Assembly (NCBI GenBank): GCA_015233295.1
Contig: JADFYC010000160.1
Span: 1-8,198 of the forward strand
Direction of reading: 5' to 3'
Length of the DNA stretch: 8,198 nucleotides
DNA from: Deltaproteobacteria bacterium
Lineage (GTDB): Bacteria; Desulfobacterota; JADFXK01
In this document: piece by piece, positions 1 through 5,249 of the stretch
Layout: each line of letters begins with the position of its first letter
How positions within the stretch are numbered: the stretch's first letter is position 1
Translations under genes and position numbers: made by a program
Notes under the pieces: generated by a model
What the model was told of the DNA's origin: nothing
Seen by the model: the letters and a program-made list of their open reading frames with translations, nothing else
Databases searched by the model: none

Positions 1-560
1 CGCTTCCCAATGGAAAAGGCCTGCCCCAGACACGGTCCAACGCCGTAATATGAGCTGACTCCGGGGGCATACACTATCGGCCTGACTCTGCCCATATCGG
101 GGAGCCCTGGTTCATTCAGCACGGTTTCATCGGCCTTGACATCCACGATCTCACCGATGAACTGGGTATGGAGCCCGATTTCAAAAGAGTGGAGTAATCG
201 GCACTCCACAATCATGGGAAACTCCTTCACGTAAGGCGCATCGACTAAATCGCTCTTGGCCGGGGTCAGCCCGGTAACGGCGAACTTGTCCGTATTCTTC
301 CCGGAAACCATTCCGAAATAGTCGGCCTCTTTGACATATGCCTCAGACGGCACGCTTATGGTAAAGGCCCGGCGCGCCACGATGTTGCCGTAGGAATAGG
401 TGGCTTTCCGCAGAGCCACGGCCACGCAGGGCGGCTGGGAACAACAGATGCTGCCCCAGGCGGCCGTCATCACGTTAGGTTTGCCCTCCTGATCATACGT
501 TCCGATGACCCAGACCGGTGTCGGGTAGACCAGGGTCTTTGCGCCCATGGATTTCTTCAT
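1..560 (-). CDS. Flavoredoxin-type flavin reductase (partial, C-terminus cut by window edge)
   Basis: About 186 residues are visible and the frame stays open to the window edge. The protein begins MKKSMGAKTLVYPTPVWVIG, followed by NVMTAAWGSICC, PPCVAVALRKATYSYGNI and IGLHTQFIGEI. This is the pattern of the FMN-binding flavin reductase-like split-barrel family and especially of flavoredoxin (flr), the small cytoplasmic FMN electron carrier of sulfate reducers. Family members are about 190 residues, so probably only a few residues are missing; the last visible ones, CLGQAFSIGK, match the family's C-terminal end. The start is set by an AAGGAGG six bases before the ATG. It is the last visible gene of a co-directional cluster with two [4Fe-4S] proteins, which are plausible redox partners (inference). 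The family call is strong; electron carrier versus NAD(P)H-dependent flavin reductase cannot be decided from sequence. Confidence 0.9.
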   Translation of the reverse strand, partial: MKKSMGAKTLVYPTPVWVIGTYDQEGKPNVMTAAWGSICCSQPPCVAVALRKATYSYGNIVARRAFTISVPSEAYVKEADYFGMVSGKNTDKFAVTGLTPAKSDLVDAPYVKEFPMIVECRLLHSFEIGLHTQFIGEIVDVKADETVLNEPGLPDMGRVRPIVYAPGVSSYYGVGPCLGQAFSIGK

Positions 561-566
561 CAGGTA

Positions 567-572
567 CCTCCT
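567..572 (-). promoter_or_regulatory. Ribosome binding site of the flavoredoxin gene
   Basis: The minus strand reads AAGGAGG with a six-base spacer before the ATG ending at base 560. This near-perfect Shine-Dalgarno fixes the start of the partial flavoredoxin gene and suggests efficient translation. Confidence 0.75.
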
Positions 573-595
573 TCGGCGATATTTCGCGCCGATTG

Positions 596-730
596 TTAGT
601 TAAGAAACACTTCCCTATCCGTCAATTGGCCTGACCAGTCCGGGGCCCTGTTCAAACGCTTTTTGGCAATCCTCCGGAAATACATCTTATAGATCGGAGA
701 GCCCAGGACCGGCGTCAGTTCGTCCTCCAC
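596..730 (-). CDS. Possible 44-residue basic peptide between DUF169 and flavoredoxin genes
   Basis: The gap between the DUF169 stop and the flavoredoxin start holds an open frame on the operon strand. It starts with GTG and ends in TAA 35 bases before the flavoredoxin ATG. A GGAG lies four bases before the GTG, which is weak but usable. The peptide begins VEDELTPVLGSPIYKMYFRR, continues IAKKRLNRAPDWSGQLTDRE and ends VFLN. Its middle is rich in Arg and Lys with interspersed hydrophobic and aromatic residues, which could form an amphipathic helix. There is no signal peptide and no cysteine. I do not recognise a family. The frame also stays open backwards into the end of the DUF169 gene without an ATG, so it could be a remnant of a longer reading frame or a chance frame. 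Confidence 0.4.
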   Translation of the reverse strand: MEDELTPVLGSPIYKMYFRRIAKKRLNRAPDWSGQLTDREVFLN

Positions 731-755
731 CGCACTCCGCCCGGCCGCCGATATG

Positions 756-1547
756 TTACAAAATCCCCAGTTCTTTCCCCAGGTCCTTGTGAGGTTTGGG
801 GAAATCCGGCTGGAAATTCTGGTAAGGCGTCAGCGGATAGCGGGCCCCTATCGCCTTTCCAACTTCAGGAAGCGCTCGGGTAAGTTCCAACAGGAATTTT
901 CCTGGAAAGGCAAAAACCAATTCATCATCTTGGGTGGCGGCAAAGATGCGCTCACCATGGCCTGGAATGACGACTCGGGGAGATTGCGTCTTGAACGGGG
1001 CAATCAGGCATTCGTCGCACTCCACCTTGCCCCCGAAGTGCCCCGAAACCCGCTCTCCGGTCAGGTACGACCAGGCCTGAGTCAGGCGCATGACCTGGGC
1101 GGGATTGCCATAGATGACGATCGTGTCCGGCTCAAAAGAAGCTTTCTCCAACGGGGCCATAAGAATTCCATCGATTTCCCCATTGGCAAACCGGCACATG
1201 GAAGAGGTCTCCTGCTGGGCCAGATCGTCGCTACCGGCGAAGTTAATCTTGCAAAATAACCGGGCCAGGGACTTCGTCTGGTCCGCCGAGCCACTAAAAC
1301 CGAAGACGATGGCCGCCGGTACGCAAATTACATCCTCTTTGGCCAGCCCGACGGTCCAGCCGTAATTTCTGGCCATCGTCAGACCCTGGCAAATGGCGAT
1401 CCTTTTTCCCATGGCCATGGACGGCCGCCGGGTTTTTTCCGGAAAGTCCGCTTTGTCTTTTAAAAACTTGACTGCGACCGGGAAAGTTTTCAGTCTGAGG
1501 TCATCGCGGATAAATTTGGCGGCTTCCAGGTAGTTCGTCTCTGTCAT
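756..1547 (-). CDS. DUF169 family protein
   Basis: The 263-residue protein has the hallmarks of the DUF169 (COG2043-type) family: an N-terminal segment with TFPVAVKFL (residues 21-29), then RIAICQGLTMARNYGW (49-64), CVPAAIVFGF (75-84), SMCRFANGEIDGILMAPLEK (116-135) and VIYGNPAQVMRLTQA (144-158). Cysteines at 53, 75, 99, 118, 177 and 180 include a VECDECL motif; several could bind metal or a cluster, but no ligand set is established from this sequence. The biochemical function of DUF169 is not known to me. No signal peptide or membrane segment is visible, so it is probably cytoplasmic. The ATG follows the stop of the upstream [4Fe-4S] gene by 12 bases, and the gap is itself the ribosome binding site (AGGGGG, seven bases before ATG), so the two genes are almost certainly co-transcribed and perhaps translationally coupled. 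Confidence 0.88.
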   Translation of the reverse strand: MTETNYLEAAKFIRDDLRLKTFPVAVKFLKDKADFPEKTRRPSMAMGKRIAICQGLTMARNYGWTVGLAKEDVICVPAAIVFGFSGSADQTKSLARLFCKINFAGSDDLAQQETSSMCRFANGEIDGILMAPLEKASFEPDTIVIYGNPAQVMRLTQAWSYLTGERVSGHFGGKVECDECLIAPFKTQSPRVVIPGHGERIFAATQDDELVFAFPGKFLLELTRALPEVGKAIGARYPLTPYQNFQPDFPKPHKDLGKELGIL

Positions 1548-1559
1548 GATGCTGCCCCC

Positions 1560-2285
1560 TCATGTGTTGTTATTCGATTTATTTTTCTTGATTTTTAGAC
1601 CAAATGGACAGACCTTGATACATATTCCGCATATGGGCGCCCCAATATCAGGGATCTTGGCGAATTCACCGGTAAGCTTTTCAACGCATCGCTGAAAATG
1701 GAGGGCTTCATTTCGGCTTTTGTAATGATCTTCTGTGCTGATGCCTTTAATGGCCCCCACCGGACAGGCCTCCTGACAATTATTGCATTTGCCGCAGAGG
1801 TTCTTTACCGGCCGGTCGCATTCCAGAGGAGCATTAGTCAGGACGGTGACCAGCCGGACCCGGGAGCCGTACTCAGGCGTGATCAACAGCAGGTTCTTGC
1901 CTTGCCAGCCCAGACCGGCCAACCTGGCTACAGCTTTGTGGCTAATGGCCGCATACCAGTTTTCTCGATCCAAGACCTGGGAGGCCGGAATCGGCAAACT
2001 CAGGTAACCGTCACTTTGAAGCTTTCTGGATGTCTTGAAGGCGATTTCATCCAAAAGCCGGTTTACCGTTTGATATATGGCGGCGTAAATGGGGATCGGC
2101 TGATCGGAAATCATCTCAAATACCGAGACCGGGAGTTGCACGGCGATGGATATGGCTCTGGTAAAGGAATCAAGGAGATGAACGGGATTGGTTCTAATTC
2201 CGGCTAAACCTTCCACGTCGGCAATCCCAACTAGATCTGCCCCCCAGGCGGTGATGGTCTTCTTCATCTCATTAGTGTAGTCCAT
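1560..2285 (-). CDS. QueG-like [4Fe-4S] double-cluster protein (short paralogue)
   Basis: The 241-residue protein resembles the epoxyqueuosine reductase / reductive dehalogenase iron-sulfur family. ISHKAVARLAGLGWQGKN (about residues 114-131) is the conserved SHK...AGLGWxGK signature, and YGSRVRLVTVLTNAPLECD follows. The first cluster motif is CGKCNNCQEACP (Cys164, 167, 170, 174). The second is Cys200 plus CGICIKVCP (Cys219, 222, 226), so two complete [4Fe-4S] sites are present. It ends in a short Lys/Asn-rich tail. No Tat or Sec signal is visible, so it acts in the cytoplasm. It is shorter than true QueG and lacks a HEAT-like C-terminal part, so a queuosine role is unlikely; a dedicated electron-transfer or reductase subunit fits better (inference). 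An ATG nine bases upstream (ending at 2294) is in frame, but its spacing to GGAGG is one base, so the downstream ATG is preferred. Confidence 0.85.
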   Translation of the reverse strand: MDYTNEMKKTITAWGADLVGIADVEGLAGIRTNPVHLLDSFTRAISIAVQLPVSVFEMISDQPIPIYAAIYQTVNRLLDEIAFKTSRKLQSDGYLSLPIPASQVLDRENWYAAISHKAVARLAGLGWQGKNLLLITPEYGSRVRLVTVLTNAPLECDRPVKNLCGKCNNCQEACPVGAIKGISTEDHYKSRNEALHFQRCVEKLTGEFAKIPDIGAPICGICIKVCPFGLKIKKNKSNNNT

Positions 2286-2295
2286 GGCTTCCATT

Positions 2296-2300
2296 CCTCC
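2296..2300 (-). promoter_or_regulatory. Ribosome binding site deciding the start of the short [4Fe-4S] gene
   Basis: GGAGG on the minus strand is one base before the ATG ending at 2294 but ten bases before the in-frame ATG ending at 2285. Only the second spacing is normal for initiation, so the protein should begin MDYTNEMKK rather than MEAMDYTNE. Confidence 0.6.
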
Positions 2301-2374
2301 AGTTATAGCTTGGTGCGGCTATAATTGACGCTTCCGTGTGCACCTGTTGCCGGTTACTTTACGGGTTACTCATT

Positions 2375-2410
2375 GAAGACAACCAGAAACGAGAAACAAG
2401 CAACCAGCAA
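2375..2410. repeat. Degenerate GAAAC/AACCAG low-complexity tract
   Basis: The longest gap inside the redox cluster contains short imperfect reiterations: AACCAGAAAC, GAGAAACAAG, CAACCAGCAA. Such AACCAGAAAC-type tracts look like dispersed intergenic repeats rather than coding DNA. The same gap also carries a short direct repeat of GTAACC on the minus strand. No convincing promoter or terminator is seen, so co-transcription across the gap is possible but unproven. Confidence 0.4.
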
Positions 2411-3469
2411 TTAGATCCTTCTGGCCGGACTAAGGCCGACATAACGGATTTCCTTGTTTGGATTTCGTCTGGCCCGGACCTCGGCCTCCGACCCGGCCAC
2501 GACGTAAATCGGCTCTTTTCTGTCTTTTAAGGGCCGGAATATCTCTTTTATAAAGCCGGCCTTTCGCTCTTGGAAGCCTGCCTGGATGTCTTGGCCGGCC
2601 GGGCAGACCGCCATGCAGCACCCGCACTTGAAGTCCATCTTATACATCAGGGACTGCCACATGGATGCAGTTTCGCTGTCACGGAACCGGGATCGGTAGG
2701 CACTGAGATCAGCCGAGGAGATCATGGCATCTATCCAGTCCAGGAAGCCGAATGAATTGTCTCGGTAACTGTGGGTCATGCAGGCCATAAAATCGAATGG
2801 CTTATCCCGGCTGATGGCGCCGACCGGGCAAACAGCGACGCACAGCCGGCAGTCCGAGCATGGATTTTGGGCCAGGGGATGATCATACCGGTCCAGTTCG
2901 GCATCGATCAAGATGGAATTCAGCTCAATACAACTGCCGCACTTCGGATGAAGGACCAGGCGGTTTATACCCATATGACCGCGACCCGCGGCCACGGCCA
3001 CCAGTTTATGGCTCACATCCCATATTTTCCCAGGATATTTGTTCATATCCATGGGGAACGCGCCGGTCATGGCTACGCCCCGGATACCCAGTTGGTTAAG
3101 CCGGCGGAGGATGGTTCTGGATATCCTGGCCAGGTCATCGCTGGACCGGTAGAATTCCTCGGTAGAGAGGTACCGGGCGGGACTCTGGATAGTTTCGCGA
3201 TTCAAATCCTGAATGACTGAGATAATGGTCCGCGTCCTGGGATAAACACGCAGAATATCCTTCCGCTCTATTGCCAGGGATTCTCGATTGATGTCCACAA
3301 ACCCGGCATCATATGCACCCGCCTCCAGGCAGATGCGGCGGATATCCTCGGCCGAGATCAGGTTGGCCCCTGTATCGGAAAATGAACTGCTGCGATCTTG
3401 GCGATTACCCGCATTCATCAAAGCCGGACCGGCCTGGTCCAGACCTTGTGGTGATGATTCCGACGTCAT
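2411..3469 (-). CDS. QueG/RdhA-like [4Fe-4S] double-cluster protein (long paralogue)
   Basis: The 352-residue protein has a Ser/Gln-rich N-terminal extension (about residues 1-38) without signal character. A domain related to the epoxyqueuosine reductase / reductive dehalogenase family follows: AEDIRRICLEAGAYDAGFVD (40-59), then WDVSHKLVAVAAGRGHMGIN (150-169). The first ferredoxin motif is CSDCRLCVAVCP (Cys204, 207, 210, 214). The second is probably Cys230 with CGCCMAVCP (Cys282, 285, 289; Cys284 is extra). A further HPKCGSC pair (Cys177, 180) sits where the short paralogue has EYGSR, an unusual feature. No Tat signal is present, so it is not a classical respiratory dehalogenase. The ATG has an AGGAGG six bases upstream and lies 16 bases after the thioesterase stop, so the two genes share an operon. 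The substrate is unknown; cobalamin binding cannot be judged from motifs alone. Confidence 0.85.
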   Translation of the reverse strand: MTSESSPQGLDQAGPALMNAGNRQDRSSSFSDTGANLISAEDIRRICLEAGAYDAGFVDINRESLAIERKDILRVYPRTRTIISVIQDLNRETIQSPARYLSTEEFYRSSDDLARISRTILRRLNQLGIRGVAMTGAFPMDMNKYPGKIWDVSHKLVAVAAGRGHMGINRLVLHPKCGSCIELNSILIDAELDRYDHPLAQNPCSDCRLCVAVCPVGAISRDKPFDFMACMTHSYRDNSFGFLDWIDAMISSADLSAYRSRFRDSETASMWQSLMYKMDFKCGCCMAVCPAGQDIQAGFQERKAGFIKEIFRPLKDRKEPIYVVAGSEAEVRARRNPNKEIRYVGLSPARRI

Positions 3470-3485
3470 TGTAGCCTCCTCCGCT

Positions 3486-3938
3486 TTATCGACCTTCCGC
3501 CATATTGCCCCGTAATGTCATACAGGTGCTGCTCGCCCTGGCGACAAGCCGGTCCTTGCTGTCAAACACATCACACATGACCAGACCCACGGTTTTACCG
3601 GCACTGGCCACGCTGCCCTCGGCGCGAAGCTTTCCCCTCCAGAACGGTTTGAGAAAATTGATCTTGAGCTCCAACGTGGTAAAGCTCTCTCCCTCGTTCA
3701 ATGTGCCGGCATAGGCCAGGCCCATGGCCGCGTCACTGATGTCACAGAGGACGCCGCCGTGCAGGGTTCCCATGGGGTTGGCATGATGTTCGGTCGCTTC
3801 GAACTCGATGGTCGCCTGCCCGGAACCAATTGAACTGATGGTAAAGCCGATCAGTTTGGCAATTGGTGCCGGTGGGATGGAACCATTCCGGAACATCTGA
3901 ATCTGGTCTTGTAGGTTAAGGTTGGATCCGGCATTCAT
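3486..3938 (-). CDS. PaaI-like hotdog-fold acyl-CoA thioesterase
   Basis: The 150-residue product has the length and signature of the 4HBT/PaaI thioesterase family. HHANPMGTLHGGVLCDISDAA contains the conserved N-x2-G-x2-HGG stretch (about residues 54-62) and the likely catalytic Asp69 in SDAAMG. The second half, TTLELKINFLKPFWRGKLRAEG, VFDSKDRLVARASSTCMTLRG, is the usual strand pattern of the fold. Family members are cytoplasmic oligomers that hydrolyse aromatic or short/medium acyl-CoA; specificity cannot be read here. It is the first gene of the redox cluster and ends 16 bases before the long [4Fe-4S] gene, which suggests the cluster acts on or near CoA esters (inference). An ATG six bases upstream (ending at 3944) has a spacing of only two bases to GGAGG, so the second ATG (MNAGSNLNLQ) is preferred. 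Confidence 0.9.
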   Translation of the reverse strand: MNAGSNLNLQDQIQMFRNGSIPPAPIAKLIGFTISSIGSGQATIEFEATEHHANPMGTLHGGVLCDISDAAMGLAYAGTLNEGESFTTLELKINFLKPFWRGKLRAEGSVASAGKTVGLVMCDVFDSKDRLVARASSTCMTLRGNMAEGR

Positions 3939-3946
3939 GGGCATGG

Positions 3947-3951
3947 CCTCC
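3947..3951 (-). promoter_or_regulatory. Ribosome binding site deciding the start of the thioesterase gene
   Basis: GGAGG on the minus strand lies two bases before the ATG ending at 3944 and eight bases before the in-frame ATG ending at 3938. The longer spacing is the normal one, which removes two residues (Met-Pro) from the longest open frame. Confidence 0.6.
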
Positions 3952-3972
3952 TGCGTTGTTCATTGGTGATCT

Positions 3973-4005
3973 AAAACCTGCGCCGAACGAGAATTCCGGC
4001 GCGGG
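3973..4005 (-). promoter_or_regulatory. GC-rich hairpin followed by TTTT in the thioesterase leader
   Basis: On the minus strand CCCGCGCCG pairs with CGGCGCAGG across an 11-base loop: six contiguous G-C pairs, one A.C mismatch, then two more pairs. TTTTAG follows immediately. It lies about 35-67 bases before the thioesterase ATG. It could be a weak terminator or attenuator ahead of the redox cluster, or a terminator for upstream transcription. The T run is short, so the function is uncertain. Confidence 0.35.
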
Positions 4006-4061
4006 GGTTATTATCTGGTTAAATTGAGTAATGATTCCTCAGAGATGAGAAAAAGCCGACG

Positions 4062-4227
4062 CAATGCTGTTGAATTAGCGGCACGCCTGACCTTCTTCGG
4101 ATGAGATAAGATTCCTCACATTCGTTCGGAATGACAAATTTGCATCGTCATTTCGGATGGTCCACCCCACTGTCATTTCGAGCGAAGCGAGAAATCTTAA
4201 CGTCGCACACTTAATTCAACAGCATTG
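4062..4227. repeat. Nested palindromic element with 16-bp terminal inverted repeats
   Basis: The ends CAATGCTGTTGAATTA (4062-4077) and TAATTCAACAGCATTG (4212-4227) are perfect inverted copies. Inside them is a second, imperfect inverted repeat of about 30 bases (4107-4136 and 4171-4199), made of the AAGATTCCTCACATTCGTT / AGCGAAGCGAGAAATCTT type of sequence seen widely as dispersed intergenic repeats. The inner arms differ at a few bases and one gap, and a 34-base spacer separates them. No open reading frame of note lies inside, and no target-site duplication is visible at the ends. It resembles a MITE-like or other non-autonomous palindromic element. Its right end touches the next palindromic element exactly. 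Confidence 0.65.
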
Positions 4228-4282
4228 GGGCAGCGCCCTGGGTATGGGCTGTGAGTATATGAAATACCATGTAATAGTCACA

Positions 4283-4353
4283 TAAAAGAGCCGACGATTC
4301 AGCGGCTCACCCCCTGATTATGTTCTCCTGCCTGTAGATATCCTTCACCAAAA
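4283..4353 (-). ncRNA. Candidate small RNA of about 70 nt (speculative)
   Basis: A perfect TATAAT on the minus strand (4360-4365) precedes this segment and the hairpin-plus-TTTT closes it. The interval has no open frame worth reporting. A -35 box at 17 bases is poor, so promoter activity is doubtful. It may instead be residual structure of the palindromic element. No known RNA family was recognised. Confidence 0.2.
4284..4308 (-). terminator. Terminator-like hairpin inside the REP-bounded segment
   Basis: The minus strand reads GAGCCG, a nine-base loop, CGGCTC and then TTTT. The six-pair stem directly followed by four T residues fits a short Rho-independent terminator. No protein gene ends near it. 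It lies about 50-75 bases downstream of a consensus -10 box on the same strand, so it may end a small transcript. Confidence 0.45.
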
Positions 4354-4414
4354 CAATGTATTATAGATGGTTTATATTTGGTTATATTGTATTTTATAAG
4401 GGCCTCATACAATA

Positions 4415-4458
4415 CCCAGGGCGCTGCCCTGGGCTAACCTAGAGCGCCCCATTGGGGC
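4415..4458. repeat. Double-hairpin REP-like unit
   Basis: CCCAGGG (4415-4421), loop CGCTG and CCCTGGG (4427-4433) form a perfect seven-pair hairpin. Twelve bases later GCCCC-ATT-GGGGC (4446-4458) forms a second hairpin, followed by TTTAG. I recognise this two-hairpin arrangement as a type of dispersed intergenic repeat found in several bacterial phyla. It is too far from any stop codon on either strand to be an ordinary gene terminator. Confidence 0.6.
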
Positions 4459-4602
4459 TTTAGTGGAATTGACCATCTTAAAAAAGATGCGATTGCCCTG
4501 CCCCCTAAATCAATGGCATTGCCTTCTACCCCACTCCTCGGATTTGTTGTAGCGTGACATCGCGGCTCCGGCCAGTCCAGTGTATCTGCACGTATTTCTC
4601 CC
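4459..4602. other. Non-coding stretch between REP-like unit and marR terminator
   Basis: I see no gene here. The only structure is a six-pair hairpin with an A-rich loop, CATCTT-AAAA-AAGATG (4474-4489). A minus-strand open frame that runs through part of this stretch overlaps the end of marR in another phase and has no protein-like composition. Confidence 0.5.
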
Positions 4603-4627
4603 AAAAAAAAGGCCCCTCCATGGTCCT
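4603..4627 (-). terminator. Probable terminator of marR
   Basis: Two bases after the marR stop, the minus strand reads AGGACC, a six-base loop, GGGCCT and then a run of eight T residues (the last stem base is T as well). The stem has five pairs and one A.G mismatch, so it is weak, but the long T tract and the position directly after the stop favour intrinsic termination. If active, it would separate marR from the thioesterase cluster. Confidence 0.45.
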
Positions 4628-4629
4628 GC

Positions 4630-5088
4630 TTAACGGGTCAAGGCCACGATCCCCCGCAACTCGGTCAGAAAACTGATCAAACGATCTTGACCGAGTCCTT
4701 TCTCTACATGCTCTTGAACCGTTTCCCACAGGGGTATGGCTTTGACCAATGCCTCATGGCCTGCCTCCGTAAGAGCCACCTGACGCTCTCTGCGGTCTAA
4801 GCCCGGTTCGATCCGGATAAGGCCTTTCTTCTCAAGGATGGTCAGATTCCTGGTCAGGGTAGTCCGTTCCGTCACGGTCAGATCCGCCAGTTTCGTGATG
4901 GTGACGGGGCCACGCATTTTAGCGGTCATGAGCACGGAAAACTGGGTGGTCTTAAGGCCGCTTGGTCTCAGGAAATCATCGTACAGCCGGGTGATGGACC
5001 GGGCGGCCCGGCGCAGGTTATAGCAGGCGCAACTCCGTCCTATCTCGCGGCATCTAGGCCCGTCCAATATTTTTGGTGTCTCTTCCAT
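4630..5088 (-). CDS. MarR-family winged-helix transcriptional regulator
   Basis: The 152-residue protein fits MarR in length and layout. After an N-terminal part with CYNLRRAARSITRLYDDFLR and GLKTTQFSVL, the winged helix-turn-helix includes the recognition region VTERTTLTRNLTILEKKGLI (about residues 72-91), and the wing carries the typical D-x-R sequence LDRRERQVALTEAG (97-110). The C-terminal helix region would complete the dimer interface. Cys13, Cys20 and Cys22 precede or start helix 1; a redox-sensing role is possible but unproven. A palindrome overlaps its proposed promoter, which suggests autorepression. The targets are unknown; the redox cluster lies downstream on the same strand but is separated by about 690 bases and a probable terminator. 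A TTG start six codons upstream (ending at 5106) is in frame. Neither start has a strong ribosome binding site. Confidence 0.9.
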   Translation of the reverse strand: MEETPKILDGPRCREIGRSCACYNLRRAARSITRLYDDFLRPSGLKTTQFSVLMTAKMRGPVTITKLADLTVTERTTLTRNLTILEKKGLIRIEPGLDRRERQVALTEAGHEALVKAIPLWETVQEHVEKGLGQDRLISFLTELRGIVALTR

Positions 5089-5145
5089 GAAGCCTGAATC
5101 CTGCAAGAACCTTTAATGAGGCGATGCTCCGTAACGATTCGGTTT

Positions 5146-5220
5146 AGGCCGGAGAGAAGGTCAAGAGATTTACATCCGGCCTTCGTCCCAGGTCATCGAC
5201 CCGCGTGGCTCCTCCCCTGG
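5146..5220 (-). promoter_or_regulatory. Structured leader of marR with two predicted stems
   Basis: Within the proposed 5' leader, CCAGG and CCTGG (5216-5220 with 5188-5192) can pair around a 23-base loop that itself holds a GGTC-GAT-GACC hairpin in competition. Further downstream AGGCCGGA and TCCGGCCT (5175-5182 with 5146-5153) form a perfect eight-pair stem around 21 bases. There is no T run, so a terminator is unlikely. I do not recognise a riboswitch class. The structures could be a cis-regulatory RNA or simply GC-rich pairing. Confidence 0.3.
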
Positions 5221-5239
5221 TGAAGGGTTGACGATATAA

Positions 5240-5249
5240 GTGTATACAC
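5240..5249. promoter_or_regulatory. Perfect 10-bp palindrome, candidate MarR operator
   Basis: GTGTATACAC is its own reverse complement and covers the -10 hexamer of the proposed marR promoter. MarR proteins are dimers that bind palindromic AT-centred sites overlapping promoter elements, usually their own, so it is a good operator candidate. No second copy was found upstream of the thioesterase cluster. Confidence 0.45.

Larger units (their letters stand above)
4228..4429. repeat. Pair of inverted REP-like arms (18 bp) bounding an AT-rich segment
   Basis: GGGCAGCGCCCTGGGTAT (4228-4245) is repeated perfectly in inverted orientation at 4412-4429. The right copy belongs to a full hairpin unit, while the left copy starts abruptly at the junction with the nested element, as if its outer half had been lost. 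About 166 mostly AT-rich bases lie between. The arrangement recalls REP/BIME elements that are mobilised by REP-associated tyrosine transposases; no such gene is present in this window. Confidence 0.6.

Noticed and set aside
753..1259. Plus-strand open frame of 168 codons opposite the DUF169 gene
   Set aside because: It is antisense to a well-supported DUF169 gene and has no recognisable domain or ribosome binding site.
1698..2207. Plus-strand open frame of 169 codons opposite the short [4Fe-4S] gene
   Set aside because: The opposite strand has two complete ferredoxin motifs; this frame is its shadow.
2771..3220. Plus-strand open frame of 149 codons opposite the long [4Fe-4S] gene
   Set aside because: It is antisense to conserved cysteine motifs and has no protein-like signature of its own.
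2411..3469. Reductive dehalogenase catalytic subunit
   Set aside because: The protein lacks a Tat signal and is shorter than respiratory RdhA proteins; only the general QueG/RdhA-like iron-sulfur relationship is supported.
4062..4458. CRISPR array
   Set aside because: The repeats are inverted palindromes with unequal spacing, not regularly spaced direct repeats, and no cas gene is present.
4526..4729. Minus-strand frame overlapping the end of marR
   Set aside because: It overlaps the marR coding end in another phase, crosses the probable terminator, and has an Arg/Ser-rich composition typical of a shadow frame.
5089..5106. TTG start for marR six codons upstream of the chosen ATG
   Set aside because: AGG lies only three bases before the TTG and the added residues are outside the conserved fold. 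It remains possible, since the ATG also has a weak binding site.
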